A stretch of 64,000 bases of DNA, taken from positions 806,001 through 870,000 of the forward strand of contig CAWEBQ010000002.1 in the NCBI GenBank assembly GCA_963807385.1, given 5' to 3'. The notes beneath the pieces are model-generated. The model worked only from the letters and a program-made list of their open reading frames with translations. It searched no databases and had not been told where the DNA came from. Of this stretch, positions 16,613-23,160 are shown piece by piece. The stretch comes from JBDTSW01 sp963807385. GTDB taxonomy: Bacteria; Actinomycetota; Thermoleophilia; Solirubrobacterales; 70-9. The first letter of the stretch is position 1. Each line of letters opens with the position of its first letter. The position numbers and the translations under genes are program-made.

Positions 16613-17046
16613 GGCCGCTCCACCGAGATCTCCCGCTGATCGCCGCCGGCGTGGCGCAACTCGAGGCGGGCCACGACCCGCATACCCGCCAGAGCCTCCT
16701 CCCCGAGCGCGCCCTCCAGCGCCCCCGGCCACTCGACGAATGCGACCGCATCCGGGGACAGGTAGTCCTCCAGCAGGCCGGGCTCCTCGGGCCCCAACCC
16801 TTCCAGCCGATAGAGGTCGAGGTGCGACACGGGCACCCGCCCTCCCTCGTAGCGCTGGCCGATCGTGAACGTGGGCGAGGTCACCGGCCCGGCGATCCCG
16901 AGTTCGCGGCAGGCCCCGCGAACCAGCGTGGTCTTCCCCGCCCCCAGGTCGCCGCTGACCAGCACCGCATCGCCGGGGACCAGCTTGGCCGCAAGCCGGG
17001 CTCCGAGCGCCTCCGTCCCGGCCGCCGAGGTGGTGCGCTCGGTCAA
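16609..17046 (-). CDS. tsaE: t6A biosynthesis ATPase TsaE
   Basis: The 145-residue P-loop ATPase is needed for turnover of the TsaBD complex. It shows Walker A LVSGDLGAGKTTLVRG (about residue 33), SPTFTIGQRYEGG, the SHLDLYRLEG motif and FVEWPGALEG. The start is TTG 17046, which overlaps the udg stop as TTGA; no ATG or GTG is available that would keep the N-terminal strand. Both TsaE and TsaD therefore seem to use TTG starts in TTGA overlaps. Confidence 0.92.
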   Translation of the reverse strand: MTERTTSAAGTEALGARLAAKLVPGDAVLVSGDLGAGKTTLVRGACRELGIAGPVTSPTFTIGQRYEGGRVPVSHLDLYRLEGLGPEEPGLLEDYLSPDAVAFVEWPGALEGALGEEALAGMRVVARLELRHAGGDQREISVERP

Positions 17047-17723
17047 CCGAAGAGGCCGAGCTGGTCGGCCGGAGGCGTCCCGGCCGCCTCGCCCGCGGGC
17101 GTGCCCTCGGGGTCGGCATCGCCGGGGCCAACGGGCACGGGGTCGCGCTCGAGGAGCCCGGGAAGCGTGGCGAAGTCCCGGCGAAGCGTCTCGACCAGGG
17201 ACGGTGTCCGCAGGGCCGCCGCGGGATGAAGGAGGGGCAGCAGGAACACGGTCCGGCCACCAAGCTCGTGGATCTGAGGGGTGCCACGAACCTTCGTGAT
17301 CCCGGTCGGGTTGCCGGTGAGCAGCTTCGTGGCGAAGTTGCCCAGCGTCGCGATCACCCGCGGCTCGACCAGCTCGACGGTCCGGTCGAGATACGGGCTG
17401 CACGCCTCGATCTCGTCCTGCTGGGGATCCCGGTTGCCGGGAGGCCGGCAGCGGAGCACATTCGTCACGAACACATCCTCGCGGGCGAGCCCGATCTCGG
17501 TCAGCAACTGCGTAAGCAGGACACCCGCCCGCCCGACGAATGGCTTGCCCTGCCGATCCTCCTCCGCACCGGGCCCCTCGCCGACGAACATCAGCCCCGC
17601 ATCGGAGTTTCCGTTGCCGAACACCACCTGGGTACGGGTTTCCGCCAGCCGGCACTTCGTACATGCCGAAGCCTCGCGATAGACCTCGACGAGGCGGCCA
17701 CGGCGCTCGGCTGCGCTAGGCAC
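17043..17723 (-). CDS. Uracil-DNA glycosylase, family 4 (Fe-S)
   Basis: The 226-residue type-4 uracil-DNA glycosylase removes uracil from DNA. The four Fe-S cysteines are visible in CTKC, RCRPPGNRDP and EACSPYL. Motif 1 is FVGEGPGAEEDRQGKPFVG and motif 3 is the His in LLPLLHPAAALR. The C-terminal 50 residues after the catalytic core are Pro/Ala-rich and end in DQLGLFG, a possible beta-clamp-binding peptide (inference from its QLxLF form). The GTG at 17723 overlaps the fmdB stop by 8 bases. It lies inside the t6A operon. Confidence 0.92.
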   Translation of the reverse strand: MPSAAERRGRLVEVYREASACTKCRLAETRTQVVFGNGNSDAGLMFVGEGPGAEEDRQGKPFVGRAGVLLTQLLTEIGLAREDVFVTNVLRCRPPGNRDPQQDEIEACSPYLDRTVELVEPRVIATLGNFATKLLTGNPTGITKVRGTPQIHELGGRTVFLLPLLHPAAALRTPSLVETLRRDFATLPGLLERDPVPVGPGDADPEGTPAGEAAGTPPADQLGLFG

Positions 17724-17994
17724 CGCCGCCGCTGTCCTTGGTCTTCGCCTCGCGCGCCTTCTTCCGGCGCGCCTTGAACTGAGCCTTCGTGTCCGCGTGA
17801 AGCTTCGCGTTGCGGGCCTCCTGCTGGCGGGCGGCGCCGGGCGTCTTGACGAACTTGAACGTGGCTGGAGCCGAGTAGCGGCGCCTGGTCCTCTTGGAGC
17901 CGCACCCCGGGCATTGGGCGTTCTCGGTCCCGACCGGCGCCTGCAGGTCGAACTCGGTCGCGCAATCCTGGCACTCGAAGTCATAGGTCGGCAT
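17716..17994 (-). CDS. FmdB-family zinc-ribbon protein
   Basis: The 92-residue protein starts with MPTYDFECQDCATEFD and has a second pair of cysteines in AQCPGCGSKRTRRRYS, forming a CxxC...CxxC zinc ribbon. A basic tail rich in Lys, Arg and Ala follows. This is the FmdB/CxxC_CXXC_SSSS putative regulatory family; the true role is unknown. ATG 17994 has GAGGAG upstream. It leads the operon fmdB-udg-tsaE-tsaB-rimI-tsaD and is divergent from panG. Confidence 0.88.
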   Translation of the reverse strand: MPTYDFECQDCATEFDLQAPVGTENAQCPGCGSKRTRRRYSAPATFKFVKTPGAARQQEARNAKLHADTKAQFKARRKKAREAKTKDSGGGA

Positions 17995-18142
17995 CCGCGG
18001 CGTCTCCTCGCGGCCGATGGTAACCGCGCGAGCCGCATGGGTATCTACACTTCCCCCAGGGCCGCGACCCACAGAGGCGTGGACCGCCGGAGCATCCCGG
18101 CACCAGCACACGACAAGCAAACTCGACGCCGTCTGGATTCTC

Positions 18143-18943
18143 GTGAGGGAACTGGAACGGGATCTACCCGACACCGCCGGCACTTCAGCCGACATCAGCG
18201 CACTGCCCCGACTCGCCATCGTCGGGCGCGGGCGCGTGGGCGGAGCCTTCGCCGCGGCGGCCGAGCGCGCCGGACTCCGCTTCTCCACGGCCGGTCGCGA
18301 GGACGCCGCCACCGCGCGCGACGAGGCGGAGGCGGCGCTGCTGTGCGTTGGCGACTCGGAGATCGCCGCCGCCGCTGATGCGGCCGCCGGCGCGGTCCCG
18401 CCGCTTCGGTTCGTGGGACACACAAGCGGGGCAACGGGCCTCAACGTGCTCGCGACGCCGGTCGCCCGAGGCGCCGCCGCGTTCAGCCTGCATCCGCTCC
18501 AGACCGTCCCCACCCCCGAGAGCGATATCACCGGCGCGCCCTGCGCCGTGGCCGGTTCGACGCCCGGGGCCCTGGCTTTCGCGAGCGCGTTGGCGCGGGC
18601 ATTGGGAATGCGCCCATTCGAGGTCCCGGAGGATCGCCGCGCCGCGTACCACGCGGCGGCTGCCATGGCATCCAACTTCCTGGTCGCCCTGGAGGAATCG
18701 GCGGCCGCCCTGCTCGAGGCCTCCGGCGTCCCGGACGCCCGCGAGCTGCTCGCGCCGCTGGTCCTGCGCACCGCGGCGAACTGGGCCGAGCACGGCGGCT
18801 CGGCCCTGACCGGTCCGATCGCGCGCGGCGACGAGGCGACGATCGCCCGGCACATGCAGGCGCTGCGGCGGACGGCCCCCGAACTGGTGCCGCTCTACGA
18901 GGCGCTCGCCGAGCGTACGAGGGCGGTGGCGGAGGCCCGATGA
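18143..18943 (+). CDS. panG: DUF2520 Rossmann protein, probable ketopantoate reductase PanG
   Basis: The 266-residue protein has an N-terminal Rossmann motif (RLAIVGRGRVGGAF), a TGA-rich middle around FVGHTSGATGLNVL, and a C-terminal helical DUF2520 domain (AAYHAAAAMASNFLVALEE). DUF2520 includes PanG, an alternative ketopantoate reductase known from Francisella. The first position in panG-panC-panD-panB and the absence of panE make that reaction (NADPH-dependent reduction of 2-dehydropantoate) likely. The start is taken as GTG 18143; a frame from ATG 18017 would leave only 22 bases between divergent genes. No Shine-Dalgarno is seen. The stop overlaps panC by 4 bases. Confidence 0.85.
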   Translation: MRELERDLPDTAGTSADISALPRLAIVGRGRVGGAFAAAAERAGLRFSTAGREDAATARDEAEAALLCVGDSEIAAAADAAAGAVPPLRFVGHTSGATGLNVLATPVARGAAAFSLHPLQTVPTPESDITGAPCAVAGSTPGALAFASALARALGMRPFEVPEDRRAAYHAAAAMASNFLVALEESAAALLEASGVPDARELLAPLVLRTAANWAEHGGSALTGPIARGDEATIARHMQALRRTAPELVPLYEALAERTRAVAEAR

Positions 18944-19815
18944 GGACCGCGCGAACCCGGGCCGACGTCCGAGAGCTCCTCGAACCGCCCCGCCGCGACG
19001 GGCGCTCGATCGGCCTCGTGCCCACGATGGGCGCGCTCCATGAGGGCCACCTATCCCTGCTGCGCGAAGCCCGTCGGCGATGCGATGTCGTGGTCATGAG
19101 CCTGTTCGTGAACCCGACCCAGTTCAGCCCCTCCGAGGACCTCGCCAGCTACCCCCGCGACGAGGTCCGGGACCTCGGGCTCGCCGAAGCCGAGGGGGCC
19201 GACATCGTCTATGCCCCGGATCGGGCCGAGGTCTATCCGGACGGTTTCTCGACCGTGGTCGAGGTCACCGGCGGCCTCACCACCGTCCTGGACGGGGACT
19301 CCGCCCGGCGAGGGCCCGAACACTTCTCCGGCGTCACGACCGTCGTCGCCAAGCTCTTCAACACGATCTGCCCCGACGTCGCCTTCTTCGGGCAGAAGGA
19401 CGCCCAGCAGGCCATCGTCATCCGCCGGATGGCGGCCGACCTGGACTTCCCGATCGAGATCGTCGCGCTTCCCACGGTGCGCGAGGCGAGCGGGCTCGCG
19501 ATGAGCTCCCGCAACGGCTACCTCGACGCGGACGAGGTCGAGCGGGCCGCGGCGCTCAACCGGGCGCTCGAGGCCGCGCGGGCCGCGGCCACTCCCGGCG
19601 GGAGCGTCGCCCCCGCCCTGGACGCCGCGCGATCCGAGCTGGACGCTGCGGGCATCGAGCCGGAGTACCTGGAGGCGCGCGATGCCGAGGATCTCTCGGA
19701 GACCCGGGCCTTCAACGGGAGGCCGGTGCTGGTGGCCGTCGCCGCGCGGGTCGGTAAGGCCCGTCTGATTGACAACGTCGTGATCGGCGCCGATGAGGGC
19801 GCCGAGTCCCCCTGA
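18940..19815 (+). CDS. panC: Pantothenate synthetase
   Basis: The 291-residue protein joins pantoate and beta-alanine using ATP. It has the adenylate-forming class I HIGH-type motif PTMGALHEGHLSLLREA (about residues 28-44), FVNPTQFSPSEDLASYPRD, FGQKDAQQAIVIRRM, and the KMSKS-like LAMSSRNGYLDADE. The length is typical. The ATG overlaps the panG stop (ATGA), and panD follows after 13 bases. Confidence 0.97.
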   Translation: MRTARTRADVRELLEPPRRDGRSIGLVPTMGALHEGHLSLLREARRRCDVVVMSLFVNPTQFSPSEDLASYPRDEVRDLGLAEAEGADIVYAPDRAEVYPDGFSTVVEVTGGLTTVLDGDSARRGPEHFSGVTTVVAKLFNTICPDVAFFGQKDAQQAIVIRRMAADLDFPIEIVALPTVREASGLAMSSRNGYLDADEVERAAALNRALEAARAAATPGGSVAPALDAARSELDAAGIEPEYLEARDAEDLSETRAFNGRPVLVAVAARVGKARLIDNVVIGADEGAESP

Positions 19816-19828
19816 TCGGAGGAGACTC

Positions 19829-20209
19829 GTGCAACGACAGATGATGAAATCGAAGATCCACCGGGCGACGGTGACCGCCTGCGACGCGGACTACGTCGGC
19901 TCCGTCACCATCGACGCCGACCTCATGCGGCAGGCTGACCTGCTCCCCAACGAGCAGGTCCACGTCTGGGACATCGAGAACGGCGCGCGGATGGTCACCT
20001 ACGCGATCGAGGAGACCCCGGGCTCCGGGACGATCCAGATCAACGGCGCCGCGGCGAGGCTGGTACGCGAGGGCGACAAGGTGATCATCTGCTCCTACGC
20101 CGCCTACGACGACGTCGAGCTGGACGCGTACTCTCCGGTCGTGGTCCACGTGGACGAAGCGAACCGGGCGACGGCAGTGGACTCCGACCCCTCCGTGCTC
20201 CTCTCATGA
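19829..20209 (+). CDS. panD: Aspartate 1-decarboxylase proenzyme
   Basis: The 126-residue proenzyme decarboxylates L-aspartate to beta-alanine. The self-cleavage site is Gly24-Ser25 in YVGSVTID, which generates the pyruvoyl group from Ser25. This numbering holds only with the GTG at 19829, which is preceded by GGAGGAG and matches the E. coli enzyme position exactly; the ATGs at 19841 and 19844 would remove four or five residues. KIHRATVT and a later NGAAARLV segment are typical. It ends in a 4-base overlap with panB. Confidence 0.96.
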   Translation: MQRQMMKSKIHRATVTACDADYVGSVTIDADLMRQADLLPNEQVHVWDIENGARMVTYAIEETPGSGTIQINGAAARLVREGDKVIICSYAAYDDVELDAYSPVVVHVDEANRATAVDSDPSVLLS

Positions 20210-21135
20210 GCAGCGGCGCACGACCTGAGGCCCCCGGAGACGCTAGGCGCCCCGTGACGCTGCCGCGCCTCACGGAGATGAAGCGGGCCGGTGAGCCGAT
20301 CGTGATGATCACCGCCTACGACTACCCGTCGGCGCTGGCCGTCGAGGAGGCCGGCGTGGACGTCGTGCTCGTCGGCGACTCCGGTGCGATGACCGTGCTC
20401 GGCTACGAGAGCACCGTCCCGGTCGGGATCGACGAGATGCTGATGCTCGCGAAGGCCGTCAGGCGCGGCCTGCGCACGCCCCTCCTCGTTGGCGACATGC
20501 CGTTCGGCTCGTACGAGACCTCGAACGAGCAGGCCGTCGAGAACGCCCAGCGCTTCATCAAGGAGGCCGGATGCGACGCCGTCAAGCTCGAGCGGGGAGG
20601 CTCCTCCGTGGATCGGGCGCGGGCGATCATCCGCGCCGGGATCCCGGTGATGGGCCACGTCGGCCTCACCCCTCAGACCGCCACGGCACTTGGAGGGTTC
20701 AAGGCGCAGGGACGCACGGCCAACCGCGCGATCGAGATCGCCGAGGAGGCGCTGGCGCTCCAGTCTGTCGGCTGCTTCTCCGTCGTCTTCGAGGCGGTTC
20801 CGGCGGCGGTGACTGAGGCACTGATGGCGAAGGTCGAGATCCCCGTGATCGGGATCGGCGCCGGCGGCGCCACAGACGGGCAGGTGCTGGTCTTCCACGA
20901 CCTGCTGGGGATCAACCGTGGCCATACGGCGAAGTTCGTCAAGCGCTACGCCGACATCCACGACGGCATCGTCGAGGGGGTCAGGGCCTACGCCGCAGAC
21001 GTCCGCACCGGCGGCTTCCCGGGCCCCGAGCACCTCTACAGCGTCGAGCCCCCCGAGCTGGCCGAATTCCGCGCCTACCTCGATCAGGAAAGCATGGCCG
21101 GCCAGAAGTGGGACTGGTCCGCCACCGAGATCTGA
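20206..21135 (+). CDS. panB: 3-methyl-2-oxobutanoate hydroxymethyltransferase
   Basis: PanB transfers a hydroxymethyl group from methylene-tetrahydrofolate to 2-oxoisovalerate, forming ketopantoate. The 309-residue TIM-barrel has MITAYDYPSALAVEEAG, the Mg-binding VLVGDSGAMTVLGY, LVGDMPFGSYETSNEQA, CDAVKLERGG, MGHVGLTPQ, and IPVIGIGAGGATDGQVLV. About 25 extra residues precede the conserved start. It closes the pan operon, with its ATG overlapping the panD stop. Confidence 0.97.
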   Translation: MSSGARPEAPGDARRPVTLPRLTEMKRAGEPIVMITAYDYPSALAVEEAGVDVVLVGDSGAMTVLGYESTVPVGIDEMLMLAKAVRRGLRTPLLVGDMPFGSYETSNEQAVENAQRFIKEAGCDAVKLERGGSSVDRARAIIRAGIPVMGHVGLTPQTATALGGFKAQGRTANRAIEIAEEALALQSVGCFSVVFEAVPAAVTEALMAKVEIPVIGIGAGGATDGQVLVFHDLLGINRGHTAKFVKRYADIHDGIVEGVRAYAADVRTGGFPGPEHLYSVEPPELAEFRAYLDQESMAGQKWDWSATEI

Positions 21136-21176
21136 TCGCGGTCCTTCGGTAACCACCCTCGGGCTGCGGGGTATCT

Positions 21177-21198
21177 CTTCGTGGCAATAATCACGAAG
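21177..21198. other. Short inverted repeat upstream of the DUF378 gene
   Basis: CTTCGTG (21177-21183) and CACGAAG (21192-21198) pair perfectly across the 8-base loop GCAATAAT. The repeat ends where the ribosome binding site of the next gene begins. It could be an operator or a weak hairpin after panB; there is no U tract. Confidence 0.3.
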
Positions 21199-21209
21199 TG
21201 AGGTGGGAC

Positions 21210-21437
21210 ATGGAAATGGTCAAGAAGTTCGAGCCGCTGGCGCTCTTTCTCATGATCGTCGGCGCTCTCAACTGGGGCATCCTCGCCCTCACGAACACCA
21301 ACGTCGTGGCCGAGATCTTCGGCACCGGCACGGTCAGCGACGTGCTGTACGTACTGGTCGGGATCAGCGGCCTGATGTTCGTGCCGAGGTTGGCGGACGC
21401 CCTCCACATCGGCGGCCCGCACCCGCGGGGCGCCTAA
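21210..21437 (+). CDS. DUF378 small membrane protein
   Basis: The 75-residue protein has two membrane helices: LALFLMIVGALNWGILAL with the Gly-Ala-Leu-Asn-Trp-Gly signature of DUF378, and VLYVLVGISGLMFV. The function of the family is unknown. The ATG at 21210 is chosen because AGGTGGG lies just upstream; an in-frame GTG at 21198 is within the ribosome binding region. A strong hairpin terminator follows at 21497. Confidence 0.85.
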   Translation: MEMVKKFEPLALFLMIVGALNWGILALTNTNVVAEIFGTGTVSDVLYVLVGISGLMFVPRLADALHIGGPHPRGA

Positions 21438-21496
21438 GCAGGGACCTCGATCTCATCCGGTGTGCCCCCGGGCGCACGGGAGAGAAGAGGCGGGAC

Positions 21497-21528
21497 AAAC
21501 GGGCCGGGCTCTCGAGCCCGGCCCGTTT
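21497..21528 (+). terminator. Strong hairpin terminator after the DUF378 gene
   Basis: A perfect 14-base stem (AAACGGGCCGGGCT with AGCCCGGCCCGTTT) closes a CTCG loop. The short T run inside the 3' arm is weak by itself, but the symmetric A and T ends allow it to work in either direction. It ends the transcript 60 bases after the stop codon. Confidence 0.75.
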
Positions 21529-21551
21529 CGTACCCCCCAACCCCGCCGAGC

Positions 21552-21586
21552 GTCGACTCAGGGGCGCTCAGCGACCCTGAGTCGAC
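21552..21586. repeat. Palindromic repeat, copy 1
   Basis: GTCGACTCAGGG (21552-21563) is a perfect inverted match to CCCTGAGTCGAC (21575-21586), separated by 11 bases. The reverse complement of the unit matches copy 2 at 21781-21814 through GGTCGCT, AGCGCCCCT and AGTCGAC with two mismatches in the right-hand 26 bases. Confidence 0.7.
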
Positions 21587-21780
21587 AGCGGACGCTTGGG
21601 GCGATAGTCCGCACCGGCGCAACTCGGCGAAGGCGAGGACTCCCCAGCAGTTTCCGGCCAGCTTCGCCACGGCGAGATCCGCGGAAACCACTGCAGGCGA
21701 GCGCACAGCTCGACGATGAAGCGACCCACGTCACGAGATGCGCGCACTTCGCGCCGATTCCCTGCCCCACGGTTCGGGTG

Positions 21781-21814
21781 TCAGCTGAAGGTCGCTCAGC
21801 GCCCCTCAGTCGAC
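21781..21814. repeat. Palindromic repeat, copy 2, inverted and partly diverged
   Basis: This copy is the reverse complement of the unit at 21552-21586 over its right part, with its left arm diverged (TCAGCTGAA). Together the copies bracket 194 bases. They could be remains of a miniature mobile element or a family of intergenic repeats; only two copies were found in this window. Confidence 0.6.
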
Positions 21815-21838
21815 AGTCGACATCGCGGGGCGGGGGAG

Positions 21839-22327
21839 CTAGGGACCCGCGGGCGCGTTCGAGAGCGCCTTGTCGACCATCCAGGCCCCGGCGTCCTTCA
21901 CGAGGCCCACGCTGATCGTCTCCCCCTTATTGGGACCCGCCGCGGGCTTGGCCTTCGCCGTCGCCCGCTTGCCCTGCACCTTCACCTGGGAGACGTCCAC
22001 GCTGAACGCGCCGCGCTTGTTGACCGCGGCGCGGCAGCCGCGCTCGTCGCCGTAGGACTTCTTGACGTAGGTCTTGGTGGCGAACTCGGAGCAGGCAGCG
22101 TCCGGGTCGCGCCCGCCCAGGACCGCGACGATGGCGACGTTGATCTCCTGCTCGGGATCGGCCTGCTGACCGCCCCCTCCCCCGCCGCCCGTGGTCGCGG
22201 TCGTCGTGGTGCGGGTGGTGGTGGCACCGATGGTATCCGGGGCCTTCACCGGGGGCTCCGACTTCTCGCCGCAGCCGCCGAACAGGAGGCCGGCGAGGAC
22301 GACCGGGAGCACGAGCGCTCTCATCAT
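21839..22327 (-). CDS. Putative secreted lipoprotein
   Basis: The 162-residue protein has a signal peptide with the lipobox LFGGC (cysteine at about residue 19). A Thr-rich and Gly-rich linker follows, then a compact domain with two cysteines (DAACSEF and ERGCRAAV) that resembles small extracytoplasmic NTF2-like domains; that likeness is weak. The ATG at 22327 is taken as start because TAGGTT ends 7 bases upstream; a TTG three codons earlier is possible. The -10 overlaps the stop of the acyltransferase gene upstream. Function unknown. Confidence 0.78.
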   Translation of the reverse strand: MMRALVLPVVLAGLLFGGCGEKSEPPVKAPDTIGATTTRTTTTATTGGGGGGGQQADPEQEINVAIVAVLGGRDPDAACSEFATKTYVKKSYGDERGCRAAVNKRGAFSVDVSQVKVQGKRATAKAKPAAGPNKGETISVGLVKDAGAWMVDKALSNAPAGP

Positions 22328-22334
22328 GCGCTGC

Positions 22335-22340
22335 AACCTA
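22335..22340 (-). promoter_or_regulatory. -10 hexamer TAGGTT before the lipoprotein gene
   Basis: TAGGTT ends 7 bases before the ATG at 22327 and overlaps the stop codon of the acyltransferase gene. Confidence 0.38.
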
Positions 22341-22937
22341 CCCCTCCTCGCCCGCTGAGAACTCGATCTCGCGGATCACTTTCGCTGGGGTGCCGGCCGC
22401 GATCACGCCTGCGGGAAGGCTCCGCGTAACCACCGAGTTCGCCCCGACAACCGTCCGGTCGCCGATCGAGACCCCCCCTGTGATCACGCTGTTTACGCCG
22501 AACCAGCAGTTCGACCCGATGCTCACCGGCCCCCGTCCGACGAACCCCTGGTGCGTGATCGGCCGGGTCCGATCGTCGTAGCGATGATCGGCGTCGCCGA
22601 TGAAGCAGCCGTTAGCGAACATCGTGTGGTCGCCGATCGCGACCAGCTCGAATGCGGCGATCATGACGTTCCTGTTCAGGAAGCAGCCGGAGCCGACCCG
22701 CACCCGGGCCTCCGGGCCCAGGGTCAGCCAGCAGCCGGGCTCCAGCAGGGTGTCCCGCCCGATCTCCAGGCGGCCGGAGTCGAGCGTCTCCAGCACCTCG
22801 CCCTCGATCGGATGGCGGATGTAGAAGCCGCCGCGAGCGGCGTACCGGTCGATCCGCCGGCGACGGCTCCAGCGGTGATTGCGCTCGTACCAGCGCCGCT
22901 TTACGCGCCAGGTGCGCCAGGCGCCAAGGCGGCTCAC
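22338..22937 (-). CDS. Left-handed beta-helix acyltransferase
   Basis: The 199-residue protein is a hexapeptide-repeat acyltransferase of the maltose/galactoside O-acetyltransferase type. Repeats run from IGRDTLLEPGCWLTLG through IGSNCWFGVNSVITGGV to VVGANSVVTRSLPAGVIAAG, and it ends with the usual GTPAKVIREI. DADHRYDDR gives a candidate catalytic His. The basic N-terminal 40 residues before the helix are unusual. GTG 22937 is chosen because it overlaps the stop of the 33-codon ORF upstream (GTGA). The acceptor, probably a cell-envelope sugar, is unknown. Confidence 0.82.
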   Translation of the reverse strand: MSRLGAWRTWRVKRRWYERNHRWSRRRRIDRYAARGGFYIRHPIEGEVLETLDSGRLEIGRDTLLEPGCWLTLGPEARVRVGSGCFLNRNVMIAAFELVAIGDHTMFANGCFIGDADHRYDDRTRPITHQGFVGRGPVSIGSNCWFGVNSVITGGVSIGDRTVVGANSVVTRSLPAGVIAAGTPAKVIREIEFSAGEEG

Positions 22938-23035
22938 CGAGGAGTGGCCGCCGTGGGCGGGGCAGCCTTGGACCTCGGCGTCGCGGCCTTCTCCCGGAGC
23001 ATCGCGAGCAGGACCTGTAGGTCGGTCACGCACAT
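22934..23035 (-). CDS. 33-residue small ORF coupled to the acyltransferase
   Basis: The ATG at 23035 opens a 33-codon frame beginning MCVTDLQVLLAMLREK and ending in a Pro/Ala/Thr tail. Its TGA overlaps the GTG of the acyltransferase. TAGGCT lies 9 bases before the ATG, so it may be the first cistron of a leaderless message. A helical start and basic Pro-rich end are all that can be said. It may be a coupling leader rather than a functional peptide. Confidence 0.4.
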   Translation of the reverse strand: MCVTDLQVLLAMLREKAATPRSKAAPPTAATPR

Positions 23036-23044
23036 CGTCCGGCA

Positions 23045-23050
23045 AGCCTA
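23045..23050 (-). promoter_or_regulatory. -10 hexamer TAGGCT before the small ORF and acyltransferase
   Basis: TAGGCT lies 9 bases before the ATG at 23035. It is the same hexamer as that before the hydroxy-acid oxidase at 9283. Confidence 0.35.
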
Positions 23051-23160
23051 GACGAGCGGACGCCCGCCTACGGGCCGAGGGGCCCCGGACGAGCCGGGGG
23101 TGGCTGCGGCCGCGGGATCATCGTCGCCATCGACGGCGCTCGCCGCCTACTGTTCAGCAG

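Larger units (their letters stand above)
21438..21838. other. Gene-free gap of 401 bases
   Basis: The gap holds a terminator at 21497-21528 and two related palindromic repeats in opposite orientation at 21552-21586 and 21781-21814. Open frames cross it on both strands, but they run through the repeats and show no recognisable protein. I see no tRNA or other RNA gene in it. Confidence 0.5.

Noticed and set aside
18017..18142. Upstream ATG extension of panG
   Set aside because: It would leave 22 bases for the divergent promoters of fmdB and panG. The extra residues are Arg/Pro/Thr-rich and precede the Rossmann motif by too much.
21497..21528. Possible riboswitch around the hairpin after the DUF378 gene
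   Set aside because: The structure is a single perfect stem with no conserved aptamer-like elements, and it lies downstream of a gene rather than upstream of one.
21460..21915. 151-codon plus-strand frame in the gene-free gap
   Set aside because: It reads through the terminator and both palindromic repeats and lacks any recognisable segment or ribosome binding site.
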